Assembly: GCA_002691205.1 (NCBI GenBank)
Contig: NZHD01000050.1
Span: 1 to 62,714 of the forward strand
Length of the DNA: 62,714 bases
Origin: Deltaproteobacteria bacterium
GTDB lineage: Bacteria; Myxococcota_A; UBA9160; UBA4427
Direction of reading: 5' to 3'
Below the pieces are notes generated by a model that was not told the DNA's origin, made no database searches, and saw only the letters and a list, made by a program, of their open reading frames with translations. Positions 45,516 to 54,142 of this stretch are shown in pieces; the first letter of the stretch is position 1; each line of letters opens with the position of its first letter. The position numbers were made by a program, and so were the translations under genes.

Positions 45516-46523
45516 TTATGGTCCTTCTCCTCGGGTATAGATGATTGGGTTCAGCGGGCTCTCTATGGGGTCTCCTGGCTGTATGCCCGGCATGAACTTT
45601 TCAAAGTCTCCGCTGATGAGTGTCGGTGAGTTGATCAGCCGAGATCCTGTTTCGATGTAAGTGGTCGCGAGTGCGACCCGGGCCATAGAGCTCCGATTGG
45701 GCCCCGCGGTATGCACGCTCCGGGTGTGGTGAAAGCTGACTTCTCCGAGTTCGAATGGACCATCTTCGATGGGCACCTTTCCTGCGCTGAGTGCTTGGAT
45801 GATTCCGCGGTCGTAGGAATCATCGAACTTGCTAAAAGGCACATCGGCCACTTGGCGCCAGCATTCTATGCCTTTTGCAAACGAGAGCGGCCCCATTCCC
45901 TTCGGCGTAGGCTGCAGCGGGATCCAGACGGTGATTACGTTTTCAGAGGCGATGGGATAGTGGTGGGCATCGTAGTGCCACGGGGTCCTCCCGCAGCCCG
46001 GTAGTTTTGAGAGGGCATTATCGTGATAAAGACGCACCGAGTCTACGCCGAGCAGATCCGCAGCGATTTGGGCAAGTCGTTGGCTGAGTACGAAGAGCCG
46101 CGCAATCGGATCAATGGTCCACATCATTTCAAGACTTGGGAAGCCCATGGCGGGCGCTTTGCCTACCGCTTTCTGGAAGAGTGTGTCGAGAGCACCACGA
46201 AGCATCAGCAATGAGGCCGGAGAGCATACTTGCTTCAATTTGACGAACCCCTCGCGCTGGAAGAATTCGATGGCCTCGGGGTTAAGCGAATAGGCCGTTT
46301 TGTGCTCTTGGGATAGTTCGTTCATGGAGGGAGGCGATAGAGAGGGGAGGGGGTCTAATGAAATCTCTGGTCCTGCGTCCTCATCTCGGTTTTGGGCGAG
46401 CGAGAGGTACCAATCCCACCATTGTTCGTTGCTCGCTGCCCACTTTTCCTCGATCCCTTCGCTGCTTGCGTTCGAGTGGTCAAGAAAGGATGAGGCTTTA
46501 GAGATGTCTTTTTTTGTCACCAT
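45516..46523 (-). CDS. phytanoyl-CoA dioxygenase (PhyH)-like Fe(II)/2-oxoglutarate oxygenase
   Basis: With the ATG at 46523 the protein has 335 residues. The iron triad is His183 and Asp185 (TPWHYDAHHYP) and His271 (HHTRSVHTAGPNRS), with Arg277 placed to bind 2-oxoglutarate. The N-terminus contains KWAASNEQWWDWYLS, seen in some bacterial PhyH relatives. The ATG at 46523 is chosen over one at 46544 because GAGGA lies 5 bases upstream of it. These enzymes hydroxylate or halogenate small molecules and acyl-CoAs. The downstream methyltransferase suggests the two modify one product. Confidence 0.83.
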   Translation of the reverse strand: MVTKKDISKASSFLDHSNASSEGIEEKWAASNEQWWDWYLSLAQNRDEDAGPEISLDPLPSLSPPSMNELSQEHKTAYSLNPEAIEFFQREGFVKLKQVCSPASLLMLRGALDTLFQKAVGKAPAMGFPSLEMMWTIDPIARLFVLSQRLAQIAADLLGVDSVRLYHDNALSKLPGCGRTPWHYDAHHYPIASENVITVWIPLQPTPKGMGPLSFAKGIECWRQVADVPFSKFDDSYDRGIIQALSAGKVPIEDGPFELGEVSFHHTRSVHTAGPNRSSMARVALATTYIETGSRLINSPTLISGDFEKFMPGIQPGDPIESPLNPIIYTRGEGP

Positions 46524-46792
46524 GCTGTCCTCACAGTACGGCATAGAACCGACATGCGCCCGGGTATGCGGCCTTGATGTTGAGATCGTTTCAGTGAGGG
46601 AGCGTCCCAGGAGAGGAGGAGGTGGGAATGCATGGTCCCGCAGTCTTGAGGGCCTGCGAAGGTAGCCCCGTATAGGCGAAAAAGGGTTATCTGGGGCGGC
46701 CTAAGTTCGACTTTGGCTCTTAAATTGTGCCAAATATTCGCGACAGTGTAGGATAGTCCTCTGCCATTTTTAGGTGAGACGTTGAGGAAACT

Positions 46793-47041
46793 ATGAAATT
46801 GTTGGTGCGTAATTTGGATCGTTCGACGACTGAGCAAGAGCTAGGAAAGCTGTTTCAGGAATTCGGTGCCGTGCAGTACTGCACGATTACGATGGATTCT
46901 TCGACAGGCTTGTCGAAAGGTTTTGGATTTGTCGAAATGCCGAAGGTCGGTGATGCGAAGGCGGCCATGAAAAATCTTAACAATAAAACCGTAGATGGTC
47001 ACAAAATTAGGGTCAAGAAGGCTGAGCCAAAGGATCGCTAA
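46793..47041 (+). CDS. small RNA-binding protein with a single RRM
   Basis: The 82-residue protein is one RNA recognition motif. RNP2 is LLVRNL at 3-8, and RNP1 is KGFGFVEM at 42-49 with the aromatic pair Phe44/Phe46. The fold is complete, and a short basic end (IRVKKAEPKDR) follows. GAGGAA lies just upstream of the ATG. Such stand-alone RRM proteins in bacteria are usually cold- or stress-linked RNA chaperones. This one is slightly shorter than many cyanobacterial Rbp proteins and lacks their glycine-rich tail. Confidence 0.92.
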   Translation: MKLLVRNLDRSTTEQELGKLFQEFGAVQYCTITMDSSTGLSKGFGFVEMPKVGDAKAAMKNLNNKTVDGHKIRVKKAEPKDR

Positions 47042-47395
47042 GGGGTTGCTTTTGTTGCCTTCGATGCGTGCAATGTTTCGCTCAATCCAGGTGTGTGTTG
47101 TTTGAGACAAACCGTCATACGCGTCGGCTGCTTATGTGTAATATTTGCTTGTCCGTACGCCATTAGGTTGTCTGAGATAAGGAACTCAGGTTCATTGTAG
47201 GCTTATTGAAATATTCTTTTTTTGTGGCTCTTTTTAGTGATGGGTGCTCAATCTCTATGCACGGAGCTGCGTTTGTGAGAGAATCGGCGCAGCGAGTGTG
47301 CGAATCTGGCGCGATGGGTTTCACCTTGTATGTTCGATTTCGCTCACAGTTGAAAAATTTCGTTCGGTGACGTTAGGCCGCGGGGATGATTCTAA
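47042..47395. other. 354-base gap between the RRM and thioesterase genes
   Basis: A small inverted repeat GTTTG-AGA-CAAAC lies at 47100-47112, about 60 bases past the RRM stop. It could be a weak hairpin or a binding site. A stretch with several short T-runs follows (47214-47240). No gene is recognised. Confidence 0.35.
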
Positions 47396-48313
47396 ATGGC
47401 GTTAAATGAGACAGCTCTCTATTCCCTCTCTGTAGAGGAGGAGATCCCCGATGAAGCCCTGGCTGCGGATTTAGTGGGATTTAATGTTCATGGCAGCCAG
47501 TGGCCTTTTTTTTTAGTTCAGACCTATACGGAAATTCGTCACATTCAGGGATTGGCCTACCTCCTTGGCCCAGAGCAGCCTGTGGTGGCGGTGAATCCTC
47601 CTCGCGGCGAGCTTCGAGAAGATTTTCCGCGACGAGATATAGCTTGGTCGAATTACGCGTTAGAAAGGCTGGATCGACTCGGCTATCAGGGTCCCTGGCG
47701 TTTAGGCGGCTGGTCTTTCGGCGGCGCCATAGCATTAAGATTGGGCAAGCTTCTTGCTGACAACGGCCAGGATGTGCAAAGTGTCGTTTTGTTCGACACC
47801 GTTTGTCCCGATTTATCGCGAAGCGCTCACCGTTTGCGCCCGAGGAACCCGATCCATCGATTGGCCAAGAGTGTGAACGAGTATTTCGAACGCCCAGAAG
47901 AAGAGGGAGTCGATACCTTTAAGAAGCTCGTTGCAGCAGGAAGGAAGCGTCTTGGCGGAAGCAAGAAGAAAAGACTCGTCCAGCGAAGAGATCAAATGGG
48001 TTTTCTTCAACGCGCCATCCATGTGGCTTATCTGAACTATGAAAGGTTTGAATTTAAGGGCCCGGTTGCTCTGTTGTGGACCGATGAGACGATGAAGGCG
48101 AAGAGGGATCTGAGTTTGGGCTGGCATGAGTACATTCGAGGTCCTTTCTTCTCTCAAAGGGTGGGGGAGGGGCACACCGAGATGTGGATGGAGCCCCATG
48201 TGCAGAAGGTCGCCCAGGCTTGTGAATTTTTCTTAGCTTGCGAGGCCTCTCGGGCGTCCGCGGTCATCCCGGGGTCTGAGCCAAATTCAAATGCGCAAAG
48301 CTCCTCCGCGTAA
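47396..48313 (+). CDS. NRPS/PKS-type thioesterase domain protein
   Basis: The 305-residue alpha/beta hydrolase matches thioesterase domains of assembly lines. It has the nucleophile Ser107 in WRLGGWSFGGAIALRL, Asp134 in VVLFDTVCP and His260 in RVGEGHTEMW. IQGLAYLLGPEQPVVAVNPP is the typical pre-lid region, and a basic lid lies between about 150 and 200 (RKRLGGSKKKRLVQRR). Discrete versions release or edit carrier-bound acyl chains. There is no NRPS or PKS gene beside it. The only one in the window is the hybrid at 27-4745, which lacks its own thioesterase domain. Confidence 0.82.
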   Translation: MALNETALYSLSVEEEIPDEALAADLVGFNVHGSQWPFFLVQTYTEIRHIQGLAYLLGPEQPVVAVNPPRGELREDFPRRDIAWSNYALERLDRLGYQGPWRLGGWSFGGAIALRLGKLLADNGQDVQSVVLFDTVCPDLSRSAHRLRPRNPIHRLAKSVNEYFERPEEEGVDTFKKLVAAGRKRLGGSKKKRLVQRRDQMGFLQRAIHVAYLNYERFEFKGPVALLWTDETMKAKRDLSLGWHEYIRGPFFSQRVGEGHTEMWMEPHVQKVAQACEFFLACEASRASAVIPGSEPNSNAQSSSA

Positions 48314-48453
48314 GGAAAGCGAGTCGCGTCATGGCTTACGGTCAAAATTACTATTTGTGTTAGGCGAGGTGTACGGTCCGCGATTGAGATCTTCTGTGAC
48401 CATGACGCTCGGTATTCACGGATGCCCTAATTCCTTGATGGTTTTTAATTTCT

Positions 48454-49398
48454 ATGGAAATTAAAAAATTTGCCTTGGGCTTCCTTGTCTCAGGAGTAGC
48501 CTTTTTTGTCTTGGGATTTGGGTTGATCTCCGTGCAAGAAGTTTCACCCCCTGTCCCCGCACCGAGTGCCGAGTTGGCGGACCGTCTCTCCTTTATGGCT
48601 GTGGGGCGTCAGGGTTATGACAACTCAGATACCAAGCGCATTGCTGCATCCATGGAGTCTCTGGCCGCTCAAGAAGAATCTCATTTTACCATTTTGGCGG
48701 GGGATAATTTTTATCCCAAAGGGGTTGATTCGGTTGTCGATGCGCAGTGGCAAACGAAGTTTGAAAACCTGTACGACGGCGTTCATCTTCGAGGCATGCC
48801 CTTCTACGCCGTTCCGGGTAATCATGATTATCGAGGTAACTTGGCGGCGCAAATAGAGTATTCAAAGAACAAGACGGGAAGCGGGCGATGGAGAATGGAT
48901 GCGCCGTATTACGCTCGCGATTTTGGGAAAGTGGATGATCGCCTTCTTATGAGAGTCATTTTTCTGGACACCGTTTCGCTTAGAAAAGATTCTTTGCCTC
49001 AGGTCGATTTTCTGTTGAGAGAAATGTCCAAGCCGGGAGACCCTATCTGGCGGATCGTTGTTGGTCACTATCCAACGCGAAGTTTAACCGATAATGATTT
49101 TTCAAGAGATCGGGTCCTGGGCAATCTCATCTCCGTCCTTAAAGCGGCTGAGGTGGATTTGTACATCAGTGCCAATGATCGTTTTCAGCAGGTGCTTCAG
49201 CGCAGCAATGAGCCACTGCATGTGAGCACGAATGGTGGCGGCGAGAAAGTAGATCCAATTAAATCGGTTCATTCCGAGACAGACTTTATTGAAGGTCAGC
49301 CGGGCTTCGCTCATTTTGTAGTTGAGCCGAATTATTTGAAAGTAGAAATGATGGACTTAAACGGGATGGTGTCCTACGAAAAAGAACTTGAGAAATGA
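48454..49398 (+). CDS. purple acid phosphatase-like protein with degenerate metal site
   Basis: The 314-residue protein aligns with tartrate-resistant acid phosphatases. It has GDNFYPKG (Asp84, Tyr87), PGNHDYRGN (Asn123, His124), IVVGHYPTRS (His205) and a membrane anchor at about 7-28. Two ligand positions are changed. The first motif, normally DxG, is VGRQG with Arg52 in the Asp place. The last, normally GHDH, is ANDR (240-243). So three metal-binding residues are missing and classic di-metal phosphatase activity is unlikely. The fold is otherwise complete and undisturbed, so the gene is not obviously a pseudogene. It may bind rather than cleave phosphate. Confidence 0.82.
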   Translation: MEIKKFALGFLVSGVAFFVLGFGLISVQEVSPPVPAPSAELADRLSFMAVGRQGYDNSDTKRIAASMESLAAQEESHFTILAGDNFYPKGVDSVVDAQWQTKFENLYDGVHLRGMPFYAVPGNHDYRGNLAAQIEYSKNKTGSGRWRMDAPYYARDFGKVDDRLLMRVIFLDTVSLRKDSLPQVDFLLREMSKPGDPIWRIVVGHYPTRSLTDNDFSRDRVLGNLISVLKAAEVDLYISANDRFQQVLQRSNEPLHVSTNGGGEKVDPIKSVHSETDFIEGQPGFAHFVVEPNYLKVEMMDLNGMVSYEKELEK

Positions 49399-49549
49399 AG
49401 AGGCATCGGGTTTTATACCGCCTTGTCCTGGGATAATTTTGGTCTTAGTGCCTCTCCTGAGCCATAGTTCCCTGCATCCGGGCAAGGGTGTACCATCCAA
49501 CCTCCCTGGTTAACTTAGAGAAAACGGTGCTTAAACTAAGGAATTGAGT

Positions 49550-50338
49550 ATGAGTCAATATGAGACGGTGACAGTGGAGCGCTTTGAAGCGGTGGCGGTG
49601 GTGAGTCTGAATCGTCCCGAAAAACTCAATAGCTTTGACGAAGCCCTGCGGCGAGATTTGCTGGGAGCCATTCGTGAGGTGAACGGAGACGACTCCGTGC
49701 GGGTGGCGATCCTCACGGGCAAGGGACGGGCGTTTAGTGCGGGTGCAGACCTTTCTGCCGTGCCCAAAGATACAGAAAACTTCCGGGTGGAAGATCAACT
49801 GAACGGAGAATTTAAACCGTCTCTGATGGAAATTTATACGGCGCCCAAGCCTTGGATCAGTGCGATCAACGGCGCTTGCGCAGGGATTGGGACAGCTTAT
49901 GGCATGGTCTGCGATTTGACGGTGATGGCGGACAACGCCTTCATGTATCAAGCCTTTGCTGCGATCGGCTTGGTGCCCGATGGCGGAGCAACGTGGCATT
50001 TGGCTCAAACCTTAGGACGCAAGCGAGCGTATGAAGTGATTGCTACGGGTGAAAAGTTGCAGGCACAAAAGTGCTTGGATTGGGGATTGTGCAATCGGGT
50101 GGTGCCGGCTGAAAAACTTCTGGAGTCCACGCTGGAGTGGGCAGAGGTATTGGCCAACAAGGCTCCCCTGTCTCTTCGTTACGCCAAGCAAGCTCTCGGT
50201 CAAGCTTTGGAAGACTCTGTCGCGGAAACCATTAGTGCAGAAGCGCGTCTGCAGCATCTTTGCATCACGAGCGAGGATGCGGCTGAGGGGGCGGTGGCTT
50301 TCTTAAATAAGCGTGACCCCGTCTGGAAGGGACGGTAG
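49550..50338 (+). CDS. enoyl-CoA hydratase/isomerase family protein
   Basis: The 262-residue protein has the crotonase pattern: VVSLNRPEKLNSFDEALRRD, LTGKGRAFSAGADLSA (first oxyanion strand) and WISAINGACAGIGTAYGMVC (second). The positions of the two hydratase Glu residues carry AYGMVC and AIGLVPDGGATW, where Gly and Asp replace the expected Glu. It is therefore better described as a hydratase/isomerase-family member than a proven enoyl-CoA hydratase. AAGGAA at 49538-49543 supports the ATG at 49550. It may act in beta-oxidation with genes in the 54-62 kb block. Confidence 0.85.
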   Translation: MSQYETVTVERFEAVAVVSLNRPEKLNSFDEALRRDLLGAIREVNGDDSVRVAILTGKGRAFSAGADLSAVPKDTENFRVEDQLNGEFKPSLMEIYTAPKPWISAINGACAGIGTAYGMVCDLTVMADNAFMYQAFAAIGLVPDGGATWHLAQTLGRKRAYEVIATGEKLQAQKCLDWGLCNRVVPAEKLLESTLEWAEVLANKAPLSLRYAKQALGQALEDSVAETISAEARLQHLCITSEDAAEGAVAFLNKRDPVWKGR

Positions 50339-50357
50339 CCTCCTTTTTAAAAGGAGG
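50339..50357. promoter_or_regulatory. 19-base perfect palindrome after the crotonase gene
   Basis: CCTCCTTTT-T-AAAAGGAGG begins right after the crotonase stop codon (50336-50338). The arms are 9 bases. It could be a weak terminator or a binding site. No U-tract follows on either strand. Confidence 0.35.
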
Positions 50358-50460
50358 AATGCGGTGGTTCCACTGTTTCCCCCCGCAGTTAGGCCTGTTC
50401 GTGAGCCGAGTTCCTCGGGAAAGGCTGAGATCGCTCTTCTCGCACGGTGGCCGACTTCGT

Positions 50461-51570
50461 CTAGATGCGTCTTCTTAGGTCGTAGTGGACCTTGCGACCT
50501 TGAAAAGGCACTTGGTTATTTGGGTCGTGGCCGGACCGAAGATCCTCAACCTGCCAGAGGGGTTTCCAGGCACCGTGTCTCTCGAGAAGCGCTTGGGCCT
50601 GTAGTTTTGTCTCTTTGGGGAGTACCTCGAAGTGTGAGCGCAATCGCTCAAGGCACCAGACGCGGTACTGGGAGACGGGAAGGTTTCGGTAAGTGATGCC
50701 CTCTACCGTGACGTCGTGTCGATTCTTGCCTGAAGCAAAGCTCTCTGCATTGGAACAGAGGTAAGGAAGGTACGCGGATCCGATATCGGTGAGGAATGTT
50801 CCCCAGTCCTGAGGGATCCCCGAAAGGAGCTCAGGGCCTGCCGCACTCGCCCGTGCGTTCCAGAGGCGAGCTTGCCATTCGAAAACTCGAGGGGCACGGC
50901 TTCGCATGATCTCGGCCGGTGTCGGATCTTGGGAAAAATGTCGAAACATCGAAGCGAAGAATCCGAAGTCGGCGAGGGTGGGGGATTTGCCCAAAAGAAA
51001 GGGGCGCTTCGCAAAGATGTTCGAGAGACGATTGAGTGTGTCGAAGTAAATGGACTCTACATGGTCCCAGGTTGTTTGATCGACTCCATCTCGGCGCACA
51101 TAGTAGCCGCCTTGTCTCCTTCGCATGGCGAAGCGTTTCGCAAAGCTGGGTAGGGGGATTTCTGTCAGAAGTTCGTCTGTGATTTTGGCGCTGAGAAGCA
51201 GGGCGTCTGATCGGTAGCTCCAGCGAAAGTGCATGGCAGGCCGCCATAGCCACTCCTCGGCATAATCCTCTACGAGGCGACTTGCGAAAGCTTGGAGAGG
51301 ATCACTGGGGATCACGCTTGGTTCCGGATAATGTGCTTCGAACCAATCGATCATAGGTGTCGTGTCGGTCATGAAGCGGCCGTCGGGGAGTTCGACCGCA
51401 GGAATCTGTGATGTCCCCGTCTCTCGACGGAGTCGACGTCCTATGGAGGGCGACAGGGCTACGAACCGGTAGGGAATCTCTTTATAGCGGAGGTAGCCCT
51501 CAAGCTTTCCCGTGTAGTACGAGATCTTGGAACCGTAGACGGTGATCGGTTCTGCGTCACCCTGAGCCAT
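50461..51570 (-). CDS. long GST-like protein, third paralogue
   Basis: A 369-residue protein with a thioredoxin-like domain (ITVYGSKISYYTGKLEGYLRY, SQIPAVELPDG, DTTPMIDWFEAHYP) and a helical domain with FLLGKSPTLADFGFFASMF. The C-terminal extension has IGSAYLPYLCSNAESF and VSQYRVWCLERLRSHF and closely resembles the end of the protein at 32337-33368. The LRY signature after the first helix is shared. The active-site position has Ser-Tyr-Tyr rather than Cys. It is convergent with the crotonase gene. Function is unknown beyond a likely glutathione link. Confidence 0.8.
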   Translation of the reverse strand: MAQGDAEPITVYGSKISYYTGKLEGYLRYKEIPYRFVALSPSIGRRLRRETGTSQIPAVELPDGRFMTDTTPMIDWFEAHYPEPSVIPSDPLQAFASRLVEDYAEEWLWRPAMHFRWSYRSDALLLSAKITDELLTEIPLPSFAKRFAMRRRQGGYYVRRDGVDQTTWDHVESIYFDTLNRLSNIFAKRPFLLGKSPTLADFGFFASMFRHFSQDPTPAEIMRSRAPRVFEWQARLWNARASAAGPELLSGIPQDWGTFLTDIGSAYLPYLCSNAESFASGKNRHDVTVEGITYRNLPVSQYRVWCLERLRSHFEVLPKETKLQAQALLERHGAWKPLWQVEDLRSGHDPNNQVPFQGRKVHYDLRRRI

Positions 51571-51972
51571 GATGAGTCCTTATCTTTTGAGTTTATAGGG
51601 GTGTGAGTCCGTGCTTTTAGGTGAGCTTCCGAGAGAAGCTGTCATTTCGAATCGATCGTAGAATGTTTGAGCGCGCTGGCTGTTTCGGGGGTCTCTCCTT
51701 ATGGGGATCGCTTCAACGCCTCAGCGAGCAAGATTACAGCGCATCGCTGAGAGGCGATTCCAGCGACAGTATAATCACGGCTGGATCAAAAGGGCCCGAA
51801 AACGAGGCCCGGTTTGAGGTCTCACCGAGGGCACTCTCGCACGAGTCGAACATGGTCGGATGTAGCGAAGGGGTGATCGGTCCGTCTCAGCCCGAGTAGG
51901 CGCCTGATTTGGAGCTTGCGTTGAATAGTCACTCGTCTTTCCTATGCTTTTGGGCCTAGGAGGAGACAAACT
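51571..51972. other. 402-base gap between the GST-like and YIP1 genes
   Basis: A divergent region with an inverted repeat and TATAAT box at 51720-51775. AGGAGGAG near 51959 serves the YIP1 ATG. An open frame 51621-51899 has no recognisable domain and is not called. Confidence 0.4.
51720..51775 (+). promoter_or_regulatory. candidate promoter/operator with TATAAT box
   Basis: CTCAGCGA (51720-51727) and TCGCTGAG (51744-51751) form a perfect 8-base inverted repeat. TATAAT follows at 51770-51775. The second arm overlaps where a -35 would lie, but no good TTGACA-like box is present. An activator-dependent promoter for the YIP1 gene 198 bases downstream is possible. Confidence 0.3.
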
Positions 51973-52497
51973 ATGGACGGTCTACAGGATCGTATGATTC
52001 GCGCGGCTAAGTTGGATGTTCAACTTTACGAAGAGGTTGAGGCCGACCGAGGGGCCATGCGTCAAGCCATGACCGTCGTGGTTCTTTCGGCCATCGCGGC
52101 CGGAATCGGAAACATCGCAGCCGGAGGGCTCACCGGAATTATAGTTGGCACATTGGGTGCGCTTATGGGTTGGTACATTTGGGCGTTCCTGACTTATTTT
52201 ATTGGAACGAGATTGTTCCCGGAGTCTGGCACTGAGGCGGACCATGGCGAACTTCTTCGGACGATTGGCTTTGCCAGTGCCCCGGGTCTGATTCGAGTGC
52301 TCGGGATCGTTCCAGGGTTAAATGCCTTTGTGTCGGGGGTCGCAGGGGTTTGGATGTTGGTGGCCATGGTGATTGCAGTTAGGCAGGCGCTTGACTATGA
52401 GAGCACATGGAGAGCTGTGGGTGTCTGTATTTTTGGATGGATCGTCCAAGCGGTGATTTTGATGGCCATCATTTCAATGCTGGGCTCCGACTTATAG
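51973..52497 (+). CDS. YIP1-family integral membrane protein
   Basis: The 174-residue protein has a short hydrophilic N-terminus (MDGLQDRMIRAAKLDVQLYE) and about five hydrophobic segments, including MGWYIWAFLTYFIGTRLFP, IRVLGIVPGLNAFVSGVAG and WIVQAVILMAIISML. The FASAPGLIRVLG segment after a charged loop is typical of bacterial YIP1-domain proteins. Their function in bacteria is mostly unknown. AGGAGGAG directly upstream supports the start. It is a single gene. Confidence 0.78.
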   Translation: MDGLQDRMIRAAKLDVQLYEEVEADRGAMRQAMTVVVLSAIAAGIGNIAAGGLTGIIVGTLGALMGWYIWAFLTYFIGTRLFPESGTEADHGELLRTIGFASAPGLIRVLGIVPGLNAFVSGVAGVWMLVAMVIAVRQALDYESTWRAVGVCIFGWIVQAVILMAIISMLGSDL

Positions 52498-52804
52498 ACG
52501 CTACATCTAAGCTCCGACTTGCGACCCCGTCCATCGTCGCTCCCGAGATGTTTTTAAAAGGCCGGGTTGTCGTTGCGCGGAAGGTCTTGGTTGAATTCTG
52601 CTCTGGTTCGATCTGGATATTTGCGCATTGAAGGCCGGAAAGAAGTCGGCACCTTTCCGGCAAAAGGGTGGCGTACGCTTGGGCCGATCGGGCTGCGTGC
52701 TTGAGGTTCATCGTTGTGGAGTGGCTCGCGAGACGCTGGGGGTCGGTGGAGACTCCATGCAGAGACGATTGATTCGTTTTAGCTTCTCATGTTAAGCTCA
52801 TTTT
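52498..52804. other. 307-base gap with a hairpin
   Basis: The gap between the YIP1 gene and the secreted protein gene holds a perfect 9-base hairpin, GCCGGAAAG (52634-52642) and CTTTCCGGC (52653-52661), with a 10-base loop. No T-run follows, so a terminator is not certain. No gene is recognised. Confidence 0.4.
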
Positions 52805-53995
52805 ATGTTTGATCTAGACGCCAAAAACACGTGTTGGGCTCTCTGGAGCAAGGGAGCAGGGGGTGGGCGCAGTGGGCTCTTCCTGGTCTGGCTCTTGTGC
52901 GGGTCTATCTTTTTTTCTTTTCCTGCTCAAGGTGAGGGAGGCGAAGGTTCGCTCCCCCGTTGCGAAGTTCCTCCGGGTCAGGCGTGCATTGCAACGCCCT
53001 CCGAGTACCGGTCCGTTTGGGAGAGCTATGGGGTGGCCTGCGTAGATCCATCTCTGTATGTAACCGTACCTTGGGGGTACGACAGCCCGTTTGGTGGAGT
53101 AACTGAAGATACGCACCTCTACCCCGAAGAATTTTCGCTGGCCTGGGCCAGCGGCAGCACCAACCTCGAAAAGTATTTATCGCTCCGTTGTCTTTATGCC
53201 GATGATCCCATCAAAACTCGCGTGGGTATCGGTTCTTATATCGGTTTTCCAGTGCCGATCTCAAACAAAAATTCATCGGCTGCAGATCATCCGATTTCTA
53301 TTTTTGTGTATAAAAAAGAAGCGATTCAACCGGACGGTACTTTTTTTATTGATGAGAAAGAGCAGATTCGTGTGCCCTCTTTTGAGACCTGGGCTTTCTT
53401 GCTAGAGAGAACTTTCGGCCTCATTTTTGATCTAGAGGCACAGAAAGAAGTCGTCTTGGCCTACTCGGCGCTGCCCTTAAAGAAAGGACTTAGGCGCTGG
53501 TATTCGGATGTGGTGAACGTATTTTCCAAGGTCACGGGATGCAAGCGGGGCCGAGGCTGGGCGAGGAACCCGGGCTTTCCGCCGACAGACGATCTCCGTG
53601 GTTGCCGTCCCGAGTACTTGAAGGCCCGGGCTGCAGCCGGGGGAGAGAAAGTTGGGCCGGGCGGACCGAGCACCGTAGAGTGTTTCGAAAACTTCATGTC
53701 CAATTACGATGGGGTCCCTGATGCGGCTGCTTTTCGAGGCCTCCTTGAGCTTTGCCAAGACGCCAATGCTCTCAACACCGGAGTCGGGCTGGGGTACAAC
53801 CCGATGCCCAATCCCTTTGTTTGTAAGCCTTGGGAACGTCAAACTGTGGCTGAGAGGTATACCGGGCGTGAGTTTATTGTTCCCAACGGAGTCCTTGATC
53901 CTGCCCAAAAGGGTGGCAGTTGGGAAGTGGTCACCCTCGAGCCCGTGGCGGACGCGCGCTACGACCTTCGTTCGGGCTACTGCAGCCAGCGATAA
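52805..53995 (+). CDS. secreted protein of unknown function
   Basis: A 396-residue protein I do not recognise. A hydrophobic segment (GLFLVWLLCGSIFFSFPAQG, about 24-43) follows a long polar N-region and looks like a signal peptide or anchor. The remainder has several cysteines (CEVPPGQAC, CLYADD, CKRGRGW, CRPEYLK, CFENFM, CQDANAL, CKPWERQ, CSQR at the end) that suggest disulfides outside the cytoplasm. GYNPMPNPFVCKPW and the mix of Trp, Tyr and Gly fit a beta-rich extracellular domain. No catalytic motif is visible. Confidence 0.65.
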   Translation: MFDLDAKNTCWALWSKGAGGGRSGLFLVWLLCGSIFFSFPAQGEGGEGSLPRCEVPPGQACIATPSEYRSVWESYGVACVDPSLYVTVPWGYDSPFGGVTEDTHLYPEEFSLAWASGSTNLEKYLSLRCLYADDPIKTRVGIGSYIGFPVPISNKNSSAADHPISIFVYKKEAIQPDGTFFIDEKEQIRVPSFETWAFLLERTFGLIFDLEAQKEVVLAYSALPLKKGLRRWYSDVVNVFSKVTGCKRGRGWARNPGFPPTDDLRGCRPEYLKARAAAGGEKVGPGGPSTVECFENFMSNYDGVPDAAAFRGLLELCQDANALNTGVGLGYNPMPNPFVCKPWERQTVAERYTGREFIVPNGVLDPAQKGGSWEVVTLEPVADARYDLRSGYCSQR

Positions 53996-54142
53996 GGTTT
54001 GTGGAAGCGATGGAGCTCGTAGGGCCTCTGATCGGTTGAGGCCGGTCTAGAGAGTCGGGTTCCATGGGGAGTTGGGAAGCAGGTGAATAAAACTAGATCG
54101 GTGGAGACTCTCGCGTGACAGCTGGGGGAGAATAGGCGTTGA

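Noticed and set aside
51621..51899. 92-codon open frame with a GTG start upstream of the YIP1 gene
   Set aside because: Contains the promoter-like repeat at 51720-51775 and shows no protein-like pattern.
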